DNA of 64,000 nt, from assembly GCF_000150955.2 (NCBI RefSeq), contig NC_011676.1, positions 702,419 through 766,418 on the forward strand, written 5' to 3'. Of this stretch, positions 1 through 10,500 are shown piece after piece. This DNA comes from Phaeodactylum tricornutum CCAP 1055/1 (lineage: Eukaryota > Bacillariophyta > Bacillariophyceae > Surirellales > Neidiaceae). The notes beneath the pieces were generated by a model. It was given only the letters and a program-made list of their open reading frames with translations. It was not told where the DNA came from and did no database searches. Both the position numbers and the translations under genes were made by a program. The first letter of the stretch is position 1. The number at the start of each line of letters is the position of its first letter.

Positions 1-2171
1 TTCGTGTAACCGACGGTGCTTTGGTGGTCGTCGACACCATCGATGGAGTGTGTGTGCAGACCGAGACTGTGCTTCGTCAGGCCATTGCGGAGCGTGTCAA
101 GCCGGTGCTCATGGTTAACAAGGTCGATCGTGCCTTGCTTGAACTTCAACTCCCTGCTGAAGAGCTTTACCAAGCTTTTTGCCGTTCTATTGAGTCTGTC
201 AACGTGATTGTCGCCACCTACAACGATGAGTTGCTCGGAGACGTTCAGGTCCACCCCACCAAGGGAACGGTCGCCTTCGGATCTGGTCTTCACCAGTGGG
301 CCTTTACGCTCAAGCGTTTTGCTCGTGACTACGGTTCCAAGTTTGGCGTTCCGGAGGACAAGATGATGGAGAAACTCTGGGGTGACTGGTACTTTGATGC
401 CCCCCGTAAGGTCTGGACCTCGTCCGACAAGGGAGGCACCCTCGAACGCGCTTTCTGTCAGTTCATTGCCACCCCGATCACTAGTTTGTTCGAAGCCATC
501 ATGGCCGAGAAGGCCGGAAAAGTGAAGAAGATGCTCAAGGCCATCGACGTCGAACTTAAGGGAGATGAGAAGGAGTTAGTCGGCAAGCAGCTTTTGAAGC
601 GTGTCATGCAAAAGTGGCTTCCGGCTGGAGACGCTGTGTTGGAGATGATTGTGTTGCACTTGCCTTCGCCCGCCAAGGCTCAACGTTACCGTGTCGATAC
701 ATTATACGACGGACCGCTAGACGATGCCACCGCCACTGCCATTCGCACTTGCGACACGTCGCCCAACGCTCCGTTGTGCATGTACATTTCCAAGATGGTC
801 CCCACGTCCGATAAGGGACGTTTTTACGCCTTTGGGCGCGTCTTTTCTGGAACTATCGCTACCGGACAGAAGGTCCGCATCATGGGTGCTAACTTTGTTC
901 CGGGAAAGAAGTCCGAACTCTGGATTAAGAACATCCAGCGCACGGTCATCATGATGGGGCGCTACACTGAGCAGGTCGCGGATGTCCCTGCTGGTAATAC
1001 TTGCGCTCTCGTCGGTGTTGATCAGTACTTGCTCAAATCCGGTACCATTGCCACCGCCGAAGATGCTTGCCCTATCAAGTCGATGAAGTTTTCCGTCTCG
1101 CCGGTTGTCCGATGTGCTGTCGAGCCCAAAAACTCGGCCGATCTTCCCAAGCTTGTCGAGGGTATGAAGCGCCTCGCCAAGTCCGATCCCATGGTTTTGT
1201 GCTACACCGAGGAATCCGGTGAACACATTATCGCCGCCTCTGGTGAGCTCCATCTCGAGATTTGTTTGCAGGATCTCCAGAATGATTTTATGGGAACCGA
1301 AGTCAAGGTATCGGACCCCGTTGTGTCGTTCCGCGAAACCTGTACCGAAAAGTCGAGCCAGACTTGTCTCGCCAAGTCAGCCAACAAGCACAATCGTCTG
1401 TTTGTGGAAGCTGAGCCTCTCGGACCGGAACTTTGTAAGGCCATTGATGACGGTGACATTAAGGCCGGAAACGATGCCAAGATCCAGGGGCGTAAGCTAG
1501 CTGACGAGTTTGGCTGGGACGTCTCGGAAGCTCGTAAGATCTGGGCGTTCGGACCCGAAGGAACTGGCCCCAATCTCTTCGTCGATACCACTAAGGGAGT
1601 TAACTACTTGCTCGAAATTAAGGAATCTGTCGTTGGTGGATTCGCTTGGGCTACCCAAAACGGTCCTCTCTGTGACGAACAACTGCGTGGGTGCCGCTTT
1701 AACTTGATGGATGTTGTTCTCCATGCCGATGCCATTCACCGTGGTATGGGACAGATCATGCCTACTTCGCGTCGTGTTTGCTTCGCGTCGATGATGGCCG
1801 GTGGTCCTGGTATTTTGGAACCCATTTACCTGTGCAATATTTCGGTCCCACAGGATGCCATGGGTAACGTGTACGGTGTGTTGACGCGCCGTCGTGGTCA
1901 CGTTTTCACCGAGGAACAGCGACCCGGTACGCCGCAAATGACTCTTTTGGCTTATTTGCCCGTCATGGAGTCGTTTGGTTTCACGGCCGATCTGCGTTCC
2001 AACACGGGAGGAAAGGCCTTTCCGCAGTGCTCGTTTGATCATTGGGAGCCCATGTCGGGATCGCCGTTCGACGAGGGCACCAAGACCAACGAAGTTGTGG
2101 TGTCTGTTCGTAAGCGCAAAGGTCTTGCCGACGGTGTCCCGGAAGCCAACAAGTATCTGGACAAGCTCTAA
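1..2171 (+). CDS. EEF2: Translation elongation factor 2 (5' end outside window)
   Basis: Cytosolic GTPase that moves the ribosome along mRNA after each peptide bond. The reading frame is already open at base 3 and reads [20 protein letters not shown], the G-domain stretch before the '[12 protein letters not shown]' guanine-specificity motif, so about 110 N-terminal residues, including the P-loop, lie upstream. The rest is collinear with eukaryotic EF-2 through domains II-V. The diphthamide loop is present as [19 protein letters not shown]; most eukaryotes have GGGQ where this has GMGQ. The C-terminus ends in ANKYLDKL, usual for the family. No intron is seen in this part. It converges on the HD-domain gene with about 150 bp between stop codons. 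Identity is very secure. Confidence 0.97.
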   Translation, partial: RVTDGALVVVDTIDGVCVQTETVLRQAIAERVKPVLMVNKVDRALLELQLPAEELYQAFCRSIESVNVIVATYNDELLGDVQVHPTKGTVAFGSGLHQWAFTLKRFARDYGSKFGVPEDKMMEKLWGDWYFDAPRKVWTSSDKGGTLERAFCQFIATPITSLFEAIMAEKAGKVKKMLKAIDVELKGDEKELVGKQLLKRVMQKWLPAGDAVLEMIVLHLPSPAKAQRYRVDTLYDGPLDDATATAIRTCDTSPNAPLCMYISKMVPTSDKGRFYAFGRVFSGTIATGQKVRIMGANFVPGKKSELWIKNIQRTVIMMGRYTEQVADVPAGNTCALVGVDQYLLKSGTIATAEDACPIKSMKFSVSPVVRCAVEPKNSADLPKLVEGMKRLAKSDPMVLCYTEESGEHIIAASGELHLEICLQDLQNDFMGTEVKVSDPVVSFRETCTEKSSQTCLAKSANKHNRLFVEAEPLGPELCKAIDDGDIKAGNDAKIQGRKLADEFGWDVSEARKIWAFGPEGTGPNLFVDTTKGVNYLLEIKESVVGGFAWATQNGPLCDEQLRGCRFNLMDVVLHADAIHRGMGQIMPTSRRVCFASMMAGGPGILEPIYLCNISVPQDAMGNVYGVLTRRRGHVFTEEQRPGTPQMTLLAYLPVMESFGFTADLRSNTGGKAFPQCSFDHWEPMSGSPFDEGTKTNEVVVSVRKRKGLADGVPEANKYLDKL

Positions 2172-2319
2172 ACAGAAAAACAGACTCATAGGGTACTTCG
2201 AACATAAGAAAAGATTCATTACATGACGGATTTCAGTTTCGTATTCGTATAGGTTTATTGAGTTGATGAACATGGCGGTCAGATATGCCAATCGCTTTTC
2301 TTGGTACGAGTTTGCTAGG

Positions 2320-3093
2320 TTATGCTTTCTTGTCGAACAAGGCAGTTCTCCTTCTCAGTAACTCTTTCACTATGGCGACGACTTGCGGGTGTGTAAAGGT
2401 GCCTTCCTTGTCCACGGTGCTGGCAAAGAATTGCTCGAGACGCCCTGGAGGTCCTTGGTCACGTTCATACTCGTAGGCCTGTACAATCATTTCGAGCTTA
2501 TCAAACTGCTTGACCAGCTGACTTTCTGGTGTTTCCTGGGCTTCGTACTCGAGCCACAGATTGTAGAACAAGTGTCCAAACTCGTTACCTCCCAGCAAGA
2601 CATCCCGAATGTGTTTCATTGCGGTTTCTTCTCGACAAAACTTGTCCTGATTGGACACCCCATCGTGTGGAGTAATGTCTCCCACCAGTGCTTCGCCCAT
2701 ATCGTGCGCGATAGCCATCAGTGTGCAGTGTTGGAGGTTGAGTGGGGGGAGCGATGCACCATCGCTCGATGCCGTGGTATTGTCTACACACGCACTCATG
2801 ACGGCCATGCGATACATGTGCGACGCCACCGTTTCGGGACGATCGATCTTGGCGCGTACCCAACCAGTGCGTTCCAGCGTTTTCAAACGACCAATGGTTT
2901 CGAGAAAATCCAACATTTGGGAGGCCTTGGCTTCGGCATCGGCCGAGGGGTCTGGAAATACGCCTCCTTTGACGTCCGTTGTTGCTGGTGAAGCCATGTT
3001 ACCTGTGTACAGAATTGCTCTGCTTCTTGGCACACTAGTGTGAAACGCCAAAGATTGACCGGCAAGAAGAACAAGCAAGTCCCAACGAAGCAT
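2320..3093 (-). CDS. HDDC2: HD-domain 5'-deoxynucleotidase, HDDC2/YfbR-like
   Basis: 257 residues. Metal-dependent HD phosphohydrolase of the HDDC2 family, whose bacterial relative YfbR dephosphorylates deoxynucleoside monophosphates. Visible landmarks: an early helix LDFLETIGRLKTLERTGWV, then ETVASHMYRMAV (first metal His), LMAIAHDMGEALVGDI (the HD pair) and a later KQFDKLEMIVQAYEYE (last metal Asp). The catalytic core begins near residue 60. The first 30 residues look like a diatom plastid leader: hydrophobic MLRWDLLVLLAGQSLA, then Phe at the likely cleavage site and a Ser/Arg stretch. A second in-frame Met (MASPATTD) starts a protein of usual cytosolic length, so two products are possible. 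Family assignment is firm; substrate and compartment are inferred. Confidence 0.88.
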   Translation of the reverse strand: MLRWDLLVLLAGQSLAFHTSVPRSRAILYTGNMASPATTDVKGGVFPDPSADAEAKASQMLDFLETIGRLKTLERTGWVRAKIDRPETVASHMYRMAVMSACVDNTTASSDGASLPPLNLQHCTLMAIAHDMGEALVGDITPHDGVSNQDKFCREETAMKHIRDVLLGGNEFGHLFYNLWLEYEAQETPESQLVKQFDKLEMIVQAYEYERDQGPPGRLEQFFASTVDKEGTFTHPQVVAIVKELLRRRTALFDKKA

Positions 3094-3954
3094 CCGAATG
3101 GAATGGTAGTGCCACCAAATGGGCCTCTAGAGCAACGTGAAACGAAATCCCTACGAGTTGTGGTTGGATGTCAAGTTTGGCAGTCAAGTGGGACATGTCC
3201 GGAAGAAAGCGACATGTCACACAAAGAGATTTGAAAAAGAGCGAGCTCTCATCTCGAGCTAAATTATATGTTCGATGGATTTTGGGATATGATCATCCTA
3301 TGAAACAAATGAACGGATTGAAAGTAAGACACAGAGAGTGTTGGAAGTAACCATCGGAGTAAGCGATGAAATAGCGAAGGATTAGCGATCAAACAGCGAG
3401 GTTTGAGAGGAAACAGAACTAGTGAAAAGTAAAATAAAGATCACAACAACAAGCACTAGAGCAGTGTGAAAGAGTAGATCAAACGTAAAGGAGAAATAAG
3501 AGAGAATCTATTTATTACGTCTCTGTTGTCGACTAGTCACTCAGACAGTCAAAAGATCAGAAGAAACCGGTGTTTTCAACAGTTGGATGGCTTCCTTCGA
3601 TTTTTAGAGTTCAGGTTTTTTCATAGTCTTGCTTTCCGTAGGGTTCGTCCCTCCAATCTTTTCGGACATGGAACACGTTCAATGCATAAATATTATTCTC
3701 CCCTCGGACGCTGTCAAGACTACACCAACCTACGTGACACGGAATGCCCTATCCCGACGTTCGAAACCCACTCACTCACTGTCTATGTCAGTTCTGGACC
3801 ATGGTGGCACGTTTCACAGTCACTGCCAGTCCATTCTCAAAGTCATAATTTAGAGTTAGCAATAAGGGAACAACACAATCCGCACGATTCTCTCCGCTTA
3901 CAGTGTTAAGCAGTAGTGCTCCTTCTCGACTTCTTCTTTATAAGTGGCTGCGCA
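3094..3954 (+). other. Divergent intergenic region with short AGCGA repeats
   Basis: No gene supported. It separates the divergently transcribed HDDC2-like gene and the small membrane protein, so it should hold both promoters. Bases 3340-3520 are purine-rich on the plus strand and carry AGCGA four times at 12-13 base spacing (about 3362-3400). Confidence 0.5.
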
Positions 3955-4365
3955 ATGAGTGGACGATCTCCCCCTTTAGGTGGCAACCTGATGATCGCTT
4001 CCGTCTTGGCCATTCTAAGTTACATCCCGTTCGAGATTGTGGCCAAGATTTCGCTCGTGTTTTGTGTTTGGATGTTTGTTGTCGACCCCATTCCGCCGTT
4101 TTCTCGACTGCTCGGTGTCGGGACAACGCTTGTCGTCGCACTGCTCTCCAAGGCACACCGACATTGGCATAAAGAAGCAAACCGAACGGACAACGATAAA
4201 ACGGACAAGCACGGGGTGAGAATACTGACGGGAGCCAAGGAAGACTATGTCATGATTGAAAAGCACGAGACGTCTTCTTCGGACGAGAAAATGAGCTCGC
4301 CTGTAGACGATTCCGCGGATACATTGCATCGCAGTCTCCGGCGGACCAAAAACAAAGATGAATAA
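3955..4365 (+). CDS. Small membrane protein, unknown function
   Basis: 136 residues from the ATG at 3955. Residues 12-60 form two or three hydrophobic segments (LMIASVLAILSYIPFEIVA, LVFCVWMFVVDPIPPF, then a third around GVGTTLVVALLSKA) followed by a charged, Ser/Lys/Asp-rich tail of about 70 residues that should face the cytosol or stroma. No family recognised. An in-frame extension upstream lacks an ATG. It converges on the large gene at 4520 with about 150 bp between. It could be a real small membrane protein; support is length, hydrophobic pattern and codon use only. Confidence 0.6.
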   Translation: MSGRSPPLGGNLMIASVLAILSYIPFEIVAKISLVFCVWMFVVDPIPPFSRLLGVGTTLVVALLSKAHRHWHKEANRTDNDKTDKHGVRILTGAKEDYVMIEKHETSSSDEKMSSPVDDSADTLHRSLRRTKNKDE

Positions 4366-4519
4366 ATTTGTCACAGTGAACGAACCAAGACCACTCGGGG
4401 AGTTTATTCCCCATGGGGAAAACCATTTATAAAAAATGTACTTGTTTGGGAAACTACTCTTTTAGCAAAACTTGAACGCATCCTAATTTAGCTTGTGTTT
4501 TCGTCTATGGTAGACCTAG

Positions 4520-7500
4520 CTATGGGATCGGTTGTGATGACTTTTCAGCTTTCGCACAGGACGACAACGGCTTCGGCTGCTGTTGCGGCGATGGAAGCTG
4601 TTTTGGAGTATGGTGAGGAACTTGGTGTTGAACAGCCTGTGGCGTAGGAAGAGCTGTGGATGGTTGCGGAGCTGGAGTGTAGCTCGGCTGAGACGCCGGC
4701 GCCGGACCGCCGGATCGTGGGGGCGATTTCTGTGCCGCTGACTCTACTTTGACTGCGCTCAATGGTTGGCCTGCCGGCGGAGGCGCGATACGCTGCTGAG
4801 GCGGCGGCAGTGCCACGGGTGCTGTAGGTCGACTCGAACCAGTGGTATTGTTGCTGCTGGCAACCGCTGCTTTCGCTACAGGCCTAGCATGGTTGTGTGA
4901 GGCCATAGCTCTAGGCCGTGCCGAGGTGGATCCGCGTTGGCGATCGGTGGCTTCCAAAATCTGTAGCGGCCACATATCAGCACGGTTGCTCGACCATGAC
5001 GCTGCAATCGACGATTGCACCGCCTGCATGTGGGATTGGTGACTGGGAACGACGGCAGGTGGAATACCGGGGGTCACGCCTGGAAGTGTCAAAGGAATCA
5101 CTTTCTTCTTGGCTCTAGCGGCGAGCAAGGCCGAAAAGGATCGGCGTTGCCGTACAGGTCGCGCAGAAGATTCCGGAGTACTGACTGTGGACTCAGTCTC
5201 GGTGACAGGATCGGTGGTAGCAGTCGCTATGGCAACATCCTGCCTATTTTCATCTTGATCAATCTGCATTTTGTCCAAGTGTGCGGCATCAGGAGCCCAC
5301 GACACAGGTGTAAGGAAAACCAACGGCCTATGCGTATTGGATTGCAGACTTTGCATTGTCTCGCTCTCATGCTGAGAAACGACTCGACCATCGACTTTCG
5401 TGAGACGAACCCCCGTCTCTCGAAGATCGACAATATCCTTAAGCTTTGACGCAGAATGTTCCCTTTGAGAACGCTCCGATTGACGCACTTCCCTAGCCAG
5501 GGATGGTGACGTCCTAGCCAGACTTTGCCATCGGTCTCGGCAACTACGGGCGGCTCGAGGGATACGGCGATTTCCAGTAGCCTGTTTGGAAAATATCACG
5601 GAGTCCTGAAAGCCACTGAGACACCGAGCAGTAAGAGTCCAGTTCATACCGAAACGGACGGTGTAAGCCTGCAGGTTCTCATCATCGACCGCCGTCCATG
5701 GCAGATCCAGCTCCCTTGATGGCTGCATAATTTTGACTCCCATTGGCAAGACCACACCGGGCCTAGGACGTGGGGGAGCCACAATTGTCATCCCAGAAGT
5801 AGATGAAAGGAAGCCGACTTGAAAAGGACCAAAATCGACACGGCAAGGTGCGACTAACGATCGGCGCAAAGCTGTTCGCTGGAAAAGCGACATCTCGACG
5901 GCCTCGTCTCCAGTCGAGGATCCATGGCTTTTCAAACGTTTCACTAGGCTTGTCCAAAGCGATGGATCAACGGAAAACAATCCGCGATATCCCGGAGAAG
6001 ATGGGACTGCGTGCTGTTTAGAAATAATCAATGGTAGGCCAGGTCCAGCTTCAAAGGCTGCACTTGACTGCCAAACGTGTCTGGCTAGCCGATCGCATAC
6101 TTTGTTCCGAATGCGGACAGCTGCAGCTCTAAATGTAGCGGCTTCAAATAGAGTTGTCCCCAGTCCAGATTTTCGCGTCGACGACAAAAGCCGAGCGCGG
6201 TATACATCTTTCGTTTTAGGAACAGGACCTCCTTGTTGAGATTGAGAACTCGCCCTCAAGGGTTGCACCGCATCAAGCGTTCGAGGTCTGGAGAAAGCAG
6301 AGGGCCCGACACTACCCTCTTTCGTCCCAGACGCTTTTTTCTTTAGCTTCTTTTCGCCGTTGAGATCGTGGATTCCATTGCTTCCGACGGCATGGCTTGC
6401 AGTGGACGAAGTCAATGCTTTTGAACCCATCCATGAGACAGTAGCATTTATGTGCAGCGAATTCCCTGTAAATGCATTCATGCTACTGGGCATCGCCGAA
6501 TATCCGCGAGGCCGCTTTCGGGACACAACAAGGATCATTGTGTCCATAGCTGGACCAGATTGAGCTGAAAACCGCGAAAGCTCGTTCTCAGATAAACCGA
6601 AAGGCACTGAACCAGCAAGCCACTCATCTGGAAAGTTTTGTCTTCCTCCGCTACCATTCGCATCGACAGAAGCATGAGCTGCAAAAACGGCAGAATCACG
6701 AGGCAAAGGAACCGCGCCTATACCAGCAAGACCATAATCATCCGTGAGGTCTATCAGAACAGAGACAGCATCGCTGCTGGACGCCTCGTCTTCTGTAACA
6801 ACAGAGGAAGGGTCTCGAATCGCTGACGAACTTTTATTTTCATCTATTGTATTCAAGGCGCTTTCGATAGCGACATCTTCAATTCGTGTGCGCTTGTTTT
6901 CGTTTTGTTCGACCTCGTCAATGGATCGCTTTCGCGTGAGAGGAACGGCATTCTTTATTCGTCCCTTTCTACCTGCCTCGATGTCTGCACTTGCCCGAAT
7001 CATGCATTCACGCATTCTCGGAAAAATTGGCGGAAAATATACGAGGGGCTCCATTCCCTGTTTGCCTTCCCCCGACCAGAGGTTGTGACTTGTCGAAGCA
7101 AACACAGTAGAATATGCGTTTGATCTAGCCTGTTCTCTTTCTACTCCCTTGCAAAAATCATTGCTCTTTGTCTTAGTTGGAGTGTAAGTGAGAAAGGATC
7201 GTAAACAAGTCTCAATGCTCTTATCTTTGGGTGCAACATCGTCGAAATCAATTTCCATAAAAGAATTTGTTCCAGAGAGCGAAGGAGCCGGGATCCCAAT
7301 CACGCCTTGCAAGTCATTTCTCATCGTCTTGGCAAAGGCCAAAGTAACGATGCGCTCGAGATACATCCTCGTGGAAAGAACAGGAAAGTCCTGCCTAGTC
7401 GCGAATTTCCTATTTTTTTGCGAGGTGGTAAGCAAAGACACGCCTGTATTTACGGACTTTTCTTCACACTTAAGCAATTGCTGCATGAGATTCATCTTGT

Positions 7501-10500
7501 GTACACAGTCATTCTTGTTGCCAGTCGGCAAGAAATGGTTGTGGGAATCCGATGATAAAAGGCACGGTGATCTGCTGCGCATGGCGAACACGTTGTAGAA
7601 TCTTTCGCCAGCCTTTGAGAAGAGATTGAGAGCTGGGAACGTAAACAATCCATTAGCTTGGCATTGCGAAGATATAGAGGCATCTTTCCTGAATGGGTCG
7701 AATTTTGAAGAAGAAAAGATACCAAACGCATTTGATCCCCACGCACAGTTTTCAATTGTCGCAGTCTTCGATTTGTTTCTGGTGATGTCAGTCGAAAACG
7801 ACATAAACCTGTCTTCACACGTATCCGCCGCAACAAGCACAACAAACTCGCATTTATCTTCTTCCAACGCCTCTTTGCGAGTCTTACTGCGTGCAAGCAA
7901 AGCCTTAAGCACCAGTTCTCCGCGACCACTCCAGTCTTGATCCAGACAGATCACCAAATCAGCCTGGTCGACGCCAAGCCCACCATGATCACCGGCGGCA
8001 GTTTCTGGAGAAGTGATAACAATCATCGTGTCGTCCAAGCTATCTAGGTCGTTGAATTTCGAAAGCAAAAGCTGCATTTTCATCCATGCAATTGAGCGGT
8101 CTTCCTGTTCAGATGACGATGAAAATGCATCTCCCGAAGAGGAATTTGGATGGAAGAGAAGGTCGTGACCGATTCCAATAGCGCTCAGTAACATGGAAAT
8201 AAGTAACCTGACATCGGGCAACGCCGCCAAAAGAACAATGCGAGTACTGAGGTCATCAGGTCGGCCATTCGTGTCCGAAAAAGTTATGCTTTCTTGCCCA
8301 AAGCGGTTCTGTAATTGTTGAGAAACACTGTCGTCCAAGTCTATTGCAGCCTTGCTCCGCAAGATTGAAAACAAAACCTTCAGTTTGCCGGAATCCTGCA
8401 TCATTTCGGAAGCAATCTCAAAATTAGGCTGAGAGGCGTTTGCGGTGCTGCAGATTCGCGTAACAACATCGGTCGACATTTCTTTCGTGGTTTCTGATTG
8501 ATATTTTGTACCGCTATATGCTCTCACAGCCTGCTTTAAGGCAAATGGCATATTACGGTGGATGCATTGACGTCGAAGATGAAGAAAAGCGCTTGCGATA
8601 TCTTTCAACCCTGCTGTAGAACGCGTCTCCAAAGTAGATGACAAAAGAGCTCTATACTCATTGCAAGCTTCGACATATGCGTCCCGTTGCGATATGCTCA
8701 TTTCTGAAGCGTGTACCTCCCAGAACTCCCCATTCGTTTGCTGTATTCCCACAGCTTCCAGGACGGTTTCCGTTGCAAAGTTAATTAGGGCTTCGACGAG
8801 TCCTTCGAACAGCTGCGTTACACGCTGGTACTTTGACCCAGTCGCCTCGGTTTCTTTGATTCGTTTTCTGCCCCATGCAAGAATGGTCTTTGACATTGAG
8901 AATTGTGATGATCGAAAAAGTTTGGGACCGTAAAGAAAGGCGAGCCTCAACGCCATTATTTCCAAAATTTGACGTTCGGGCAACCCTTCCAGATCTTTAT
9001 GAAACCTCACCGCACTGTTCTCAATCGACATGCGATTGATGGCTGCATCCGAGTGACATGCTACAAGCTCGTCCCACCAACGCGCACAGCGAAGCTCAGT
9101 CGGTACTGCCCGCTGATCGTTACCGTGAGTCGGAGAGCGAGATCCCAAGAAACCACACGGAAACCGACAATCGATGACTACTGTTGAAAATTTAGAATTT
9201 CTGTGCATTTTGAGCTGGGAGACCGAGCCGAAATCGCAAAGTACAACATCACCATTCTCAAAGGCTATACTGTCGTCTAAATCGGCGACGGATCGACTGA
9301 TTCCGGAGTCAAACCCGACCGTTCGACGTTTTATACCTTGAAAGCTTCCGAGTTCGTGCAGCCACCGAATCTTCATAGAAAAGAAAGTCGTGAGGTCCAT
9401 CGTATAATTGCACCCACAGAAGAAATCATCCGCCGCCCTTACCAATTTTGCCGACGAACACACAACCAACTGTGGTCCACTTCGCCGATGCCTCCAAAGC
9501 AGCGAGCAAGTAGTTATAGTTTTTCCGGAAGCCAAGGGACCCCGCAACACTGACCCCGCATCCAGCTTCCATTTCGCCTCAATGTCGTCCCCCATTTTCC
9601 CCTGTGCAACGGTCAATTCCAGATCCAATCCCTTAAGTTTTGTCGAGGAGGCCTTTGCTTTGGTTTCCGGAAGTTGTCGCACATTATTCAGTAGCTCGTC
9701 CACTGCTTTAGACATTCGCTGAAACTCTTCCGCTTTCGATTCCACGGCTAGCTGATTGACATCCGTCTCGACACCTGTGTTCGTCGTGCCGTCAAGGACA
9801 AGTGCCGTCTCGCTATCAGACCCACCTTGGTTCATTTGCATGGCTTGGACGGTCTCGACGGTGGCTCTGCCTTCCAGACGGCTCCTGGTGATTTGGTGTC
9901 GACGGAGAGCTTTGGCAAGCGCGTTGACACCCGTGTTCCCAGCAAACTCCACCGTTGCGGTGCAGAGTTCGGCTACCATATTAGAAACAATAGATGCCAC
10001 TTGTCGGGCCGACGTCTCTTCCTCGGCCGATATCATTTCCAAAAAGCGTGTGCGTTTCTCACTCGCGCCGTTACCTCTGGATGAAGTCGCCTGATCGATC
10101 GCATCTATCGAAATTCCAGTCGAAGTACCAAGACCGGGTCCGGCGGCCGTCAAAGGAGAAATCTGTACAAGCGGCATTTTTCCCTGGACGGGATCGTCAC
10201 GCGTTGCGACGGCGTCGCCTACTAGACGGGCGGTCGCCGTTTTCCATTTGCGCTCTTCCCGAAAGTCTGTGGCCAACCATCGCATCTCCTCGAGCAAATA
10301 GTCCCAGTGTGTCTGCCTCCGCCGGGGCAGCTTAACCGGCCGTCCGGGGCCTTGGACGGCAGCAATGCGTTCCGAGTGCGACAAGGAAGGCAATGATGAT
10401 GCTTTAGTTGATGTACCGCCGGTGACGCTGCTGGACACATTGGCGACTTTATCTCGACGAGTGTTGGCCAAGTGAATGAGTTTGTGGCGAATTTCGTTGC

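Noticed and set aside
717-1253. 178-codon minus-strand frame inside EF-2
   Set aside because: Shadow of a highly conserved, codon-biased gene.
1497-2291. 264-codon minus-strand frame inside EF-2
   Set aside because: Lies opposite the conserved EF-2 C-terminal half; no domain, shadow frame.
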